From Desulfobacteraceae bacterium Eth-SRB2 (GTDB lineage: Bacteria; Desulfobacterota; Desulfobacteria; Desulfobacterales; UBA11574): DNA of 64,000 nucleotides. The first letter of the stretch is position 1. Each line of letters starts with the position of its first letter. The translations under genes were made by a program, and so were the position numbers. This document shows, piece by piece, positions 57,002 to 64,000 of the stretch. The stretch is from positions 24,208-88,207 of the forward strand of contig RPGQ01000006.1 of assembly GCA_004193595.1 (NCBI GenBank). Direction: 5' to 3'. The notes under the pieces are model-generated. The model was not told where the DNA came from and did no database searches. It saw only the letters and a program-made list of their open reading frames with translations.

Positions 57002-57331
57002 TCACTTATTTTTCCCATTTAAATCTTCGAGCAATTGAATCATCTTTTCCTGCTGTTTTAATATCTGCAGGTTGGTCTCGACCATGAATCGGGTGGATAC
57101 GGCGATCTGTTTCAGATAGTCTTTTGACGGGTCATTGCTGAATGTTTTGGTTCCTCCATAGCCGTTATTCTGGAGGGCCTCATAAAATTCCTTGGTCAGT
57201 TCAATATATACCCCTTCCGGAATACGACCCTTGATCCGATCATCTTTTGCGTACAGGGTTGAACTCATAATCAAGGTAGCCAAGAAAGCACCTCCAAAAA
57301 AGATCATACCTATTCGTTTTAGCGTTAACAT
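57002..57331 (-). CDS. Small exported protein of unknown function
   Basis: 109 residues. A signal peptide (RIGMIFFGGAFLATLIMSST, cleavage near LYA-K) is followed by RIKGRIPEGVYIELTKEFYE, GYGGTKTFSNDPSKDYLKQI and a helical, Gln-rich end (NLQILKQQEKMIQLLEDLNG). It is likely periplasmic. I do not recognise the family. It sits just beyond the tRNA scar, perhaps outside the island. Confidence 0.72.
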   Translation of the reverse strand: MLTLKRIGMIFFGGAFLATLIMSSTLYAKDDRIKGRIPEGVYIELTKEFYEALQNNGYGGTKTFSNDPSKDYLKQIAVSTRFMVETNLQILKQQEKMIQLLEDLNGKNK

Positions 57332-57664
57332 TTTGTCACCTCACAAGAAAAGTTTTTTCGCTTTGCTCACATTGGAATAATGGAACAATGGAATGCTGGA
57401 ATAATGGGTTTTTGGGCCTCCGGCATTCAAACATTCCATGCATGAGTTAAATATTTAAGCCTCAGAATCCAATTGTTTTCAATAGATTTTAGGAATTCCG
57501 AGACGTTTAATTTACGGTTGTTGTAAAAACAAATACTTTAGCACATTTCGTGCCAAAACACTCGTGCTAAGTATAGAAAATCATCATTTCTTTGATTGAT
57601 AAACCAAGAATCTCAAAAAGCAATGGACGAATTGGGGCAAAAAATTCAGGTTTGAAATTCAGTG
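57332..57664. other. Gap with word-repeat palindrome (57372-57440)
   Basis: TGGAATAATGGAACAATGGA and the complementary CATTCAAACATTCCATGCAT form another imperfect hairpin of the GGAATAATGG type. The rest is AT-rich without a gene. Confidence 0.6.
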
Positions 57665-57866
57665 CTTAGGGTTCGCGCAAAAATAACTTCGCAGAATTTG
57701 CGCTCAGATTTGGTTCAGGTTTGGCTGATCCGAGAGAGCAAAACCACAGGAATAGCGAGCTATTTCGCGGCCAATTTTATAAGATCGGGTGCGAGTGAGG
57801 TATCAGCCAAAGATGGGCTGAAGCTGAGATGTAAAAATGTGAAGTTATTTTTGCGCGAGCCCTTAG
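57665..57866. mobile_element. MITE-like element, 202 bp with 26-bp TIRs
   Basis: Left end CTTAGGGTTCGCGCAAAAAT then AACTTC; right end, read inward, CTAAGGGCTCGCGCAAAAAT then AACTTC: 24 of 26 positions agree. The interior has no transposase. It lies directly upstream of the vapBC promoter. Confidence 0.85.
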
Positions 57867-57904
57867 GTACACAAAAAACCAAAATATGAAATCCAAAAGT
57901 CTTA

Positions 57905-57932
57905 TTGACAATGTGTATGAGATGTGTATAGT
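57905..57932 (+). promoter_or_regulatory. Promoter of vapBC
   Basis: TTGACA at 57905-57910, a 16-base spacer, TATAGT at 57927-57932, about 105 bases before the antitoxin start. Confidence 0.65.
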
Positions 57933-57951
57933 TTGTATTGTCTGAGTTTTG

Positions 57952-57999
57952 CATGAAAACCAATGAGAATCTTTATTTTTTTATTCATTAATTTTCATG
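57952..57999. promoter_or_regulatory. Inverted repeat, candidate VapBC operator
   Basis: CATGAAAACCAATG and CATTAATTTTCATG are inverted partners (12 of 14) lying between the promoter and the antitoxin gene. VapB antitoxins usually repress their own operon by binding such repeats; here that is inferred. Confidence 0.5.
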
Positions 58000-58036
58000 T
58001 AAGATTCAGGTATTAAATCCACACAGGGAGGCTGTT

Positions 58037-58240
58037 ATGCGAACCAATATCGTAATTGATGATGATCTGCTGAATGAGGCATTTTCTGTGAGCAATGCCA
58101 GAACCAAAAAAGATCTTATTCATGAGGCGCTTACAGAATTTATCCGGATTAAAAAGCGAAAGGATATGACCGAATTGGCAGGTTCCATCAAGTTCTACAA
58201 AAATTATGACCATAAGAAGATGAGGAAACTAAGAGAATGA
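58037..58240 (+). CDS. vapB: VapB-type antitoxin
   Basis: 67 residues: MRTNIVIDDDLLNEAFSVSN, KTKKDLIHEALTEFIRIKKR-type ribbon-helix-helix, with a charged C-terminal tail (YKNYDHKKMRKLRE) to wrap the toxin. AGGGAGG precedes the start. It overlaps vapC by ATGA, the classic toxin-antitoxin arrangement. Confidence 0.9.
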   Translation: MRTNIVIDDDLLNEAFSVSNARTKKDLIHEALTEFIRIKKRKDMTELAGSIKFYKNYDHKKMRKLRE

Positions 58241-58653
58241 TTCTGGTTGATACATCGGTTTGGATCGAAATTTTTAAGGACAAAACCGGACACGTCGCAA
58301 CCGCCTTTCAAGAAAGGATTGGCTCAGAAAATTATGTGCTGAGTCGATTGAATCAATTGGAACTTCTCCAGGGTGCAATCGACCGGAAAGAATGGGAGTT
58401 GCTCGATGATTACCTGTCGACACAATACTACCTCGAAGCCACCAAACATACCTGGACGGAGGCCGCGCGGATTTATTTTGAACTCAGGCGAAGGGGAGTT
58501 ACGATCAATAGTCCGGTGGATTGCTGCATAGCGCAGATCGCATTGGAGTATGGCGCTGTCCTCCTGCACAGAGATAAGGATTTTGAAAAAATATCTAAAA
58601 TTCGACCCTTAGAACAAAAGCGATTCGATTTGTTTCAAAGAACGAGACGGTAA
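58237..58653 (+). CDS. vapC: VapC-type PIN-domain toxin
   Basis: 138 residues of the PIN nuclease fold: MILVDTSVWIEIFKD with the first catalytic Asp, LNQLELLQGAI with the Glu, and GVTINSPVDCCIAQIALEYG then LLHRDKDFEKIS with the further acidic residues. Such toxins cut tRNA or rRNA. The four acidic positions look complete, so the toxin should be active. A 121-bp dispersed palindrome follows its stop at once. Confidence 0.92.
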   Translation: MILVDTSVWIEIFKDKTGHVATAFQERIGSENYVLSRLNQLELLQGAIDRKEWELLDDYLSTQYYLEATKHTWTEAARIYFELRRRGVTINSPVDCCIAQIALEYGAVLLHRDKDFEKISKIRPLEQKRFDLFQRTRR

Positions 58654-58772
58654 CTTGATAGTATAGGAATTTCCTTTTTTGGACACAGATGAACACAGAT
58701 TATCAAGATTCTTAAATTGCAAAATAACAATATTATCTGTGTATATCTGCGAAAATCTGCGTCCTATTTAAC
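58652..58772. repeat. 121-bp dispersed palindrome, family E, copy 2
   Basis: Same sequence as 23191-23311 except GGACACAGATGAACACAGAT in place of GGACACGGATGAGCACAGAT. Its first bases touch the vapC stop. Confidence 0.9.
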
Positions 58773-58814
58773 GTGAAAACAATACTTGAATGGCTTCCGG
58801 TGGTATATTGAAAT

Positions 58815-60080
58815 ATGTTTAAATTTATTCATGCAGCCGACATTCATCTGGACAGCCCGTTGCACAAGCTTGACTATTATGATGGGGCTCCGGTAGATGA
58901 AATTCGCCAGGCAACCCGGCGGGCTTTTAATAATCTGGTTCAGACTGCCATTGCCGAAGCGGTTAGTTTTGTTCTTATTGCCGGAGACCTCTATGACGGG
59001 GATTGGAAAGATTACAACACCGGGCTTTATCTGGTATCCCAAACCAGCAGACTTCGCCAAGCCGGAATTCCCGTTTACATGGTTGCGGGAAATCACGATG
59101 CCGCCAGTAAGATAACCAAAACACTACGGCTTCCGGAAAATGTTCATTTGTTTCCGTCGAACCAACCCGCAACCCATACCATGGACAGCTTAAATGTTGC
59201 GGTTCATGGCCAAAGTTTTGCAACGCCGGCCGTAAAAAAAGATTTATCACTTCTTTACCCTGCACCGCTGCCCGGTTATTTTAATGTGGGAGTATTGCAC
59301 ACCTGCGCTTCGGGCCGTGAAGGCCACGAGCCATATGCCCCGTGTACGTTAGAAGGATTGCGATCTAAAGCATATGATTACTGGGCATTGGGACACGTTC
59401 ATCAGTATGAGATTCTTTCGCATGACCCGTGGATTGTATTTTCCGGAAACATTCAAGGGCGTCATGTTCGAGAAATCGGCCCCAAAGGCTGTGTGCTCGT
59501 TACGGTTGATGACAGGGGGCGTCCGGAAATAGAGTTCAAACCCCTGGATGTTATCCGATGGATGATCGTCACAGTGGATTCAAACGGCGCTGAAAGCGGC
59601 TATACGGTTATGGATCGTTTTTGTAATCGCCTTGAAACCCTATTGGATGAAAATGAGGACCGGCCCCTGGTTATCCGTGTTTTAATCCAAGGTGAAACGC
59701 CGGCTCACAGTGAACTCCTTGCCAATGTTGACCGATGGGGTAATGAGATCCGGGCAGCGGCTTTAGATATCAGCGGTTATAGGGTCTGGATTGAAAAAAT
59801 TAAATTTCACACCCGTTTGCCCACATCTGAAAGTCATCTTCAGACCGCTGACGGGGCCATGGGTGAGCTTGTCACGTTGTTTGAAGAATTCTCAGACAAC
59901 CCGGATTTATTGCGTGAGTTATCGGATGAGTTGTTGGATCTTGAGAAAAAAATGCCCAAAGAACTCAAACAGGGCCCGGACCGGATCCGGTTTGATGATG
60001 AAAAATGGCTAAAAAGTCTGTTGGCGCAGGTTCGACCAATGCTCTTTCAGAAGCTGATGCAAAAAGAGGGTTCCCAATGA
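58815..60080 (+). CDS. YhaO/SbcD-like DNA repair exonuclease
   Basis: 421-residue metallophosphoesterase. The five motifs are in order: FIHAADIHLDSPLHKL, IAGDLYDGDWKDY, VAGNHDAASKIT, GVLHTCASGREGHEP and WALGHVHQYEILS. The C-terminal ~170 residues are the capping/partner region. Its stop overlaps the start of the ATPase gene by ATGA. The pair is the yhaO-yhaN arrangement, related to SbcD-SbcC and Mre11-Rad50, acting on DNA ends. Confidence 0.93.
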   Translation: MFKFIHAADIHLDSPLHKLDYYDGAPVDEIRQATRRAFNNLVQTAIAEAVSFVLIAGDLYDGDWKDYNTGLYLVSQTSRLRQAGIPVYMVAGNHDAASKITKTLRLPENVHLFPSNQPATHTMDSLNVAVHGQSFATPAVKKDLSLLYPAPLPGYFNVGVLHTCASGREGHEPYAPCTLEGLRSKAYDYWALGHVHQYEILSHDPWIVFSGNIQGRHVREIGPKGCVLVTVDDRGRPEIEFKPLDVIRWMIVTVDSNGAESGYTVMDRFCNRLETLLDENEDRPLVIRVLIQGETPAHSELLANVDRWGNEIRAAALDISGYRVWIEKIKFHTRLPTSESHLQTADGAMGELVTLFEEFSDNPDLLRELSDELLDLEKKMPKELKQGPDRIRFDDEKWLKSLLAQVRPMLFQKLMQKEGSQ

Positions 60081-63000
60081 AAATCCTCGAGTTCAGGCTT
60101 ATTGCCTATGGACCGTTTACCGATAGGGGAATTGATTTAAGCGGCGGTAATCAAGGCCTTCATGTGATTTATGGTCCCAATGAGGCGGGCAAAAGTTCGG
60201 CCTTGCGAGCATTGCGGAACCTGCTTTACGGCATCCCCGAGCGGTCCACGGATGACTTTTTTCATCCGTACGCCAAAATGCGAATCGGAGCAGCCATTCA
60301 ATCCGGCACGGGCGATGTGTTGGAAGTTGTCCGGCGAAAAGGCAGGCGCAATACACTTCGATCCGGGGATGATAAAACGGTAATAGAGGAATCCCTGCTC
60401 AACAAATTCTTAAGCGGGGTGGACGCCGATCTCTTTGTTACTCTGTTTGGTATCGACCATGCTGATCTGGTGCGGGGCGGAAAAGAGATTATCCGGGGCG
60501 GCGGAAGCATGGGTCGGCTTATTTTTGCTGCAGGATCAGGGGCCTCCAATCTTCGTGGGGTCCAGGAACAACTCAAATCCGAGGCGGACGGTCTTTTCAC
60601 ACCGGCGGGAAGGAAAAAGAAAATCAATGAAGCCATTGGAAAAATAAACATAAATCGTAAAGATCTGCGTAATGCCCAGCTGCCCGGCCGGCAATGGGCG
60701 ACCCATGATCAGGCATTGAACCATGCACTGGCGCGCAAGCAAACCGTGGAAAAGGATTTGGCGAAAAAGAGGCGTGCGTTGCATCGTTTTGAACGGATTC
60801 AGGAAGCGCTTCCGGTTATGGCCAAACGCAAAGAACGAATCAATGAATTCCGAACATACGCCACCGCAGTGCTCTTACCCGAAGAATTTCCCACGCAAAG
60901 ACGCGACCTGCTCACAACGCTAAAAGTCGCGGAAAACGATCGTGATCGGGCACTAAAAAGCATGGAGGTTATCCAAAAAGAGCTGTCCGATCTTCAAATT
61001 TCCAAAAGTCTGCTGGAAAATTCAACGTTGATTGAAGAAATCCATCGGGAATTCGGGAGTCAGCACAAAGCGGCCGGGGATGGTATTAAGTTAGAAACGC
61101 GTATGAGTGTTTTGCTCGGCGAAGCCGGTGAAATCCTTCGCAGCCTGCGGGATGACTTAACCCTGGACCATGCTGAAAAATTACGGATTAAGAAGTCGGA
61201 GGCGGTCCGCATACAGGATCTCGGAACCCGGTTTGAGCGAATCGTCACGCGTATCCATACGGCCCGGGAAACAATTCCCAACCTTACCCATCGTATTGAA
61301 AAAAATGACCGGAAGCTGGAAAAACTTGGAACCCCCAGGCAGGTAGACCTTTTAAAAGATGCCATATCCCGGGCTGAAGAATACGGGGCGTTAGAAAAAC
61401 ACCATGGCAAAGAACAATCTGAAATCCGTTCCGCGTTAAAGACGCTGGATGCGGCGCTTGGCAAACAGACCCTCTGGTCCGGATCGGTGGAAAAGTTGGA
61501 ACGTCTTCCCGTGCCTTCAATGGAGACTATTGGACTGTTTGAAGACCAAACCGCAGAGGTAAAGATCAAGTACGAAAGTTTAAAAGAGGATTTCGAGAAG
61601 ACTCAAAGAACGCTGGCTGATGTGGAACGGCAAATAGACGAGCTTCGGTTACAGCAGGAAGTGCCCACCGAAAAAGATCTTCAAAAGGCGCGGGAACAGA
61701 GGGGCAGGGGATGGCAGCTGATATTACATGCTCTGGAGGGTAAACCGGTATTGGACCAAGAAATTGGCGACTATATCAAAGAGGTCGGGCTTTCAAAGAC
61801 ACTTTCAGAAGCATTTGAAAACAGTGTTCACAAGGCGGATGAAATTGCCGACAGGCTCCGGCGAGAGGCGGAGCGTGTTGCCACTAAAGCCAAATTACTC
61901 GCCGATCAAACCGCCCATAAAAAACGACGGGGTCATTTGAAAGCAGAAATTAATGCCGCCGAAAAGGTAAAAGAGAAACTTGCCAACGAGTGGATGACGT
62001 TATGGGAGCCATCGGAAATTACGCCTCGATCACCCAAAGAAATGAGAGCATGGGCGCAACATCATATGGCTCTGGCCACAAAAGCCAAAGAGATCAGGGA
62101 ACACCAGGCCAGAGTGGACCGGTTAAAAGAGGAAATCGACGTTCATCTCAAAAGTCTGAATCAGTGTTTAAAGAATCTTTTTGAGCCCCTTTCCGCGGAA
62201 GGAGAAACACTCACCGATTTAATCAAAAGAAGTAAACGGGTCATCCGGTCAGAAGAGGATCTGCACAATAAAATAAAGCAGCTTGGAAGTGAAAAGGCCC
62301 AGCGCGAACAAGAGTTGGCAGAAGCACAAGCACGTGTGGATTCCAGCGAAATGGATCTTTCTCAATGGCAACAAGAGTGGGCGCAAGCGGTCCGGCCGCT
62401 GGGTCTGGATGCCGATGCCGTCCCTGCCCAGGCCAATGCAGTGATGGAAGATCTCAACAGCCTGTTTGGCAAGCTTAAAGACGCCAATATTCTTCAAAAG
62501 CGCATTCACGGTATCAATCGGGATGCAGATGAATTCGCAATCAAGGTTACCGGCCTTGTGGATGCGGTGGCCAAAGACTTGAAAGATTTGCCTGCCGGTG
62601 ATGCAACACTTGAACTCAACAACAGGCTGACACGGGCAAGAACCGCTCAATCACAACGGCAAACCCTTAAAAAACAGTTGTCTCAGGAACAGAATCGCAT
62701 GGAAAAAGCGGTTGGCAGAATTGCCGAAATAGAAACCCGGCTCAACGGCATGTGTGAAGAAGCAGGGTGCGAAAGGTACGAAGATCTTCCGGAGGCCGAG
62801 CGAAAATCCGAAAAACGAAGACAAATAGAAGCTGAATTATACAACCTGGATGAAAGACTGCACCAGTTGAGCGCCGGAGATACCGTCGATGATTTTATCA
62901 ACCAGGCCTCAAAGGTGGACCCGGACGGTATTGATGGGGAGATCCACAGGCTGACTGAGGAGACCGATACCCTTAATCAAGAAAAATCCGAACTGGATCA

Positions 63001-63601
63001 GTGCATTGGAAGCGAGAGAACGGAACTCGGCAAAATGGACGGTAGCGCCCGGGCGGCGGGGTTGGCCGAAGAAATCCAACTCCTTTTGGGCCGGCTTGAA
63101 AACGACGTGGAACATTATGCCCGGTTGAAAATCGCATCAAAAATTTTAAACCAGGCCATAGAACGGTACCGGGAAAAAAGCCAGGGGCCAATCTTAAAAC
63201 ATACCACCGACTTTTTTAAGCAGATTACCAGAGGTTCATTTCAAGGGATTCGTGCTGAATTTGACGATACCGGCCAACCGGTGCTTGTCGGGGTTCGAGC
63301 AGGGGGCAAAGAAATCGTTCCCGTGGACGGCATGAGTGACGGAACCGCGGATCAATTGTATCTTGCGTTACGACTGGCGGGTCTTCGGGATTACCTGGAA
63401 CGAAACGAACCCATTCCGTTTATTGTGGACGACATACTGATCAAGTTCGATGATGACCGTGCGGTTGCCGCCCTGCAGGCGCTGGGGCGGCTGTCTGAAC
63501 AAACCCAGGTCATATTCTTCACACATCACCGGCATCTTCTGGAACTTGCCAGAAAAAATGTTGAGTCTTCATTTTTAATTGAGCATATGTTAAATGCATG
63601 A
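60077..63601 (+). CDS. YhaN/SbcC-like SMC-type ATPase
   Basis: 1174 residues from ATG 60077, which opens MKILEFRLIAYGPFTDRGID; the open frame reaches 24 codons further upstream inside the nuclease gene. Walker A GPNEAGKSS is at 33-41, with LRNLLYGIPERSTDDFFHPY typical of the YhaN AAA_27 head. A long central coiled coil runs from about 200 to 1010. The C-terminal half-ATPase has VPVDGMSDGTADQLYLALRL (signature) and PFIVDDILIKFDDDRAV (Walker B). I see no Cys-x-x-Cys zinc hook. It pairs with the upstream nuclease. Confidence 0.93.
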   Translation: MKILEFRLIAYGPFTDRGIDLSGGNQGLHVIYGPNEAGKSSALRALRNLLYGIPERSTDDFFHPYAKMRIGAAIQSGTGDVLEVVRRKGRRNTLRSGDDKTVIEESLLNKFLSGVDADLFVTLFGIDHADLVRGGKEIIRGGGSMGRLIFAAGSGASNLRGVQEQLKSEADGLFTPAGRKKKINEAIGKININRKDLRNAQLPGRQWATHDQALNHALARKQTVEKDLAKKRRALHRFERIQEALPVMAKRKERINEFRTYATAVLLPEEFPTQRRDLLTTLKVAENDRDRALKSMEVIQKELSDLQISKSLLENSTLIEEIHREFGSQHKAAGDGIKLETRMSVLLGEAGEILRSLRDDLTLDHAEKLRIKKSEAVRIQDLGTRFERIVTRIHTARETIPNLTHRIEKNDRKLEKLGTPRQVDLLKDAISRAEEYGALEKHHGKEQSEIRSALKTLDAALGKQTLWSGSVEKLERLPVPSMETIGLFEDQTAEVKIKYESLKEDFEKTQRTLADVERQIDELRLQQEVPTEKDLQKAREQRGRGWQLILHALEGKPVLDQEIGDYIKEVGLSKTLSEAFENSVHKADEIADRLRREAERVATKAKLLADQTAHKKRRGHLKAEINAAEKVKEKLANEWMTLWEPSEITPRSPKEMRAWAQHHMALATKAKEIREHQARVDRLKEEIDVHLKSLNQCLKNLFEPLSAEGETLTDLIKRSKRVIRSEEDLHNKIKQLGSEKAQREQELAEAQARVDSSEMDLSQWQQEWAQAVRPLGLDADAVPAQANAVMEDLNSLFGKLKDANILQKRIHGINRDADEFAIKVTGLVDAVAKDLKDLPAGDATLELNNRLTRARTAQSQRQTLKKQLSQEQNRMEKAVGRIAEIETRLNGMCEEAGCERYEDLPEAERKSEKRRQIEAELYNLDERLHQLSAGDTVDDFINQASKVDPDGIDGEIHRLTEETDTLNQEKSELDQCIGSERTELGKMDGSARAAGLAEEIQLLLGRLENDVEHYARLKIASKILNQAIERYREKSQGPILKHTTDFFKQITRGSFQGIRAEFDDTGQPVLVGVRAGGKEIVPVDGMSDGTADQLYLALRLAGLRDYLERNEPIPFIVDDILIKFDDDRAVAALQALGRLSEQTQVIFFTHHRHLLELARKNVESSFLIEHMLNA

Positions 63602-63658
63602 AATTAAGAAAATATCTCGGAAATTCTATGAGTTTTTGAAAGTAAAGGGTAATAATTC

Positions 63659-63738
63659 AGCCACTAAGGCACAAAGGCACAAAAAGGGTATTAAAAGAAT
63701 TATATTATAATCTTTGGTGTCTTCGTGTCTTTGTGGCT
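63659..63738. repeat. Palindrome after yhaN (AAGGCACAAAGGCAC type)
   Basis: AGCCACTAAGGCACAAAGGC and GTGTCTTCGTGTCTTTGTGG-CT are imperfect inverted partners. Same word family as 37267-37337. Confidence 0.75.
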
Positions 63739-63786
63739 GAACGTTTACAAATTAATGAGAATCTTTCCTTATCAGGAGGCGAATAA

Positions 63787-64000
63787 ATGATCGATATCGT
63801 AAAGCGATTTTTCAGCAAAACCAAAGTCAATAATTCCAACACCCAAAAACAAAACAGAGAACACGACTTGTGCGTTGCCATTTGCGCTCTGTTTGTGGAG
63901 ATGGCGCGAATAGACGGAACGTTTACCCAAGGGGAGTTGGAAACCATTCTTTCCATTCTAAAAGAGAAATACGGCTTATCCGGAGAACATGCGGATGCGG
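63787..64000 (+). CDS. TerB-like protein (3' end cut by window)
   Basis: ATG 63787 follows AGGAGG. The visible 71 codons read MIDIVKRFFSKTKVNN, then LCVAICALFVEMARIDGTF and QGELETILSILKEKYGLS, which is the start of the TerB/DjlA N-terminal helical domain with its conserved acidic DG(T)F turn. The rest is outside the window. Confidence 0.75.
   Translation, partial: MIDIVKRFFSKTKVNNSNTQKQNREHDLCVAICALFVEMARIDGTFTQGELETILSILKEKYGLSGEHADA

Noticed and set aside
57662..57889. 75-codon open frame on the plus strand
   Set aside because: It lies entirely within the MITE and contains both its inverted ends; it is not a gene.

Overview
The window looks like chromosome of a Gram-negative anaerobic deltaproteobacterium (Desulfobacterota, most likely Desulfobacterales). 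That placement is an inference. It rests on the gene neighbourhoods (yajC-secD-secF next to dprA and topA; xerC-hslV-hslU-argBDFGH-lptM-lysA-dapF; dapL), on lipopolysaccharide-assembly genes (lptE, an LptM-type lipoprotein), and on many AT-rich, word-repeat palindromes between genes. TTG and GTG starts are common (topA, dprA, secD, yajC, rpsT, argF, argG, murJ).

Layout. 1-4.2 kb: end of an AttE/F/H-like module (LolD-type ATPase, large FtsX-like permease, CrtC/AttH lipocalin). 4.2-14.2 kb, minus strand: yajC, secD, secF, dprA and topA, preceded by a LysM-like membrane protein and RNase G. 14.7-41.9 kb, mostly plus strand: housekeeping genes leuS, lptE, rpsT (minus), murJ, a ftsB-like gene, coaBC, a type-4 uracil-DNA glycosylase, an nfeD/slipin pair, a Rho-N-like small protein, xerC, hslVU, the arginine genes argB, D, F, G and H, a 50-residue LptM-type lipoprotein, lysA, dapF, folK, a YHS/TRASH-like protein, a transaldolase-like aldolase, pgsA, tRNA-Gly(GCC), tRNA-Cys(GCA) and dapL. 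With dapL, dapF and lysA, the last three steps to lysine through LL-diaminopimelate are all here.

41.9-58.7 kb is the accessory region. It holds a SidJ-related pseudokinase-like protein, a SLOG-fold (molybdenum carrier-like) protein with a helical C-terminal part, and a 2.3-kb inverted duplication. The two arms of the duplication flank a truncated tyrosine recombinase. The right arm carries an intact solute-binding protein and the start of an intact hybrid histidine kinase; the left arm carries decayed copies of both. Beyond this lie IS200-type tnpA fragments, a decayed ISNCY/IS1182-like transposase, a diverged tandem repeat, a small orphan gene, the 3' half of a tRNA-Arg(ACG) as a likely att scar, a MITE, and a VapBC toxin-antitoxin pair with a visible promoter and candidate operator.

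58.8-64 kb: a YhaO/YhaN-type nuclease-ATPase pair related to SbcCD, then the start of a TerB-like gene cut by the window end.

Several dispersed repeat families link the regions. These include a TIR-bearing element at 14.3 kb and 18.3 kb in opposite orientation around leuS-lptE-rpsT, with a remnant at 40.6 kb, and a 121-bp palindrome present almost identically at 23.2 and 58.7 kb. More than ten intergenic gaps hold long imperfect hairpins built of short repeated words that differ from gap to gap. This last pattern is the most system-like unexplained feature of the window.
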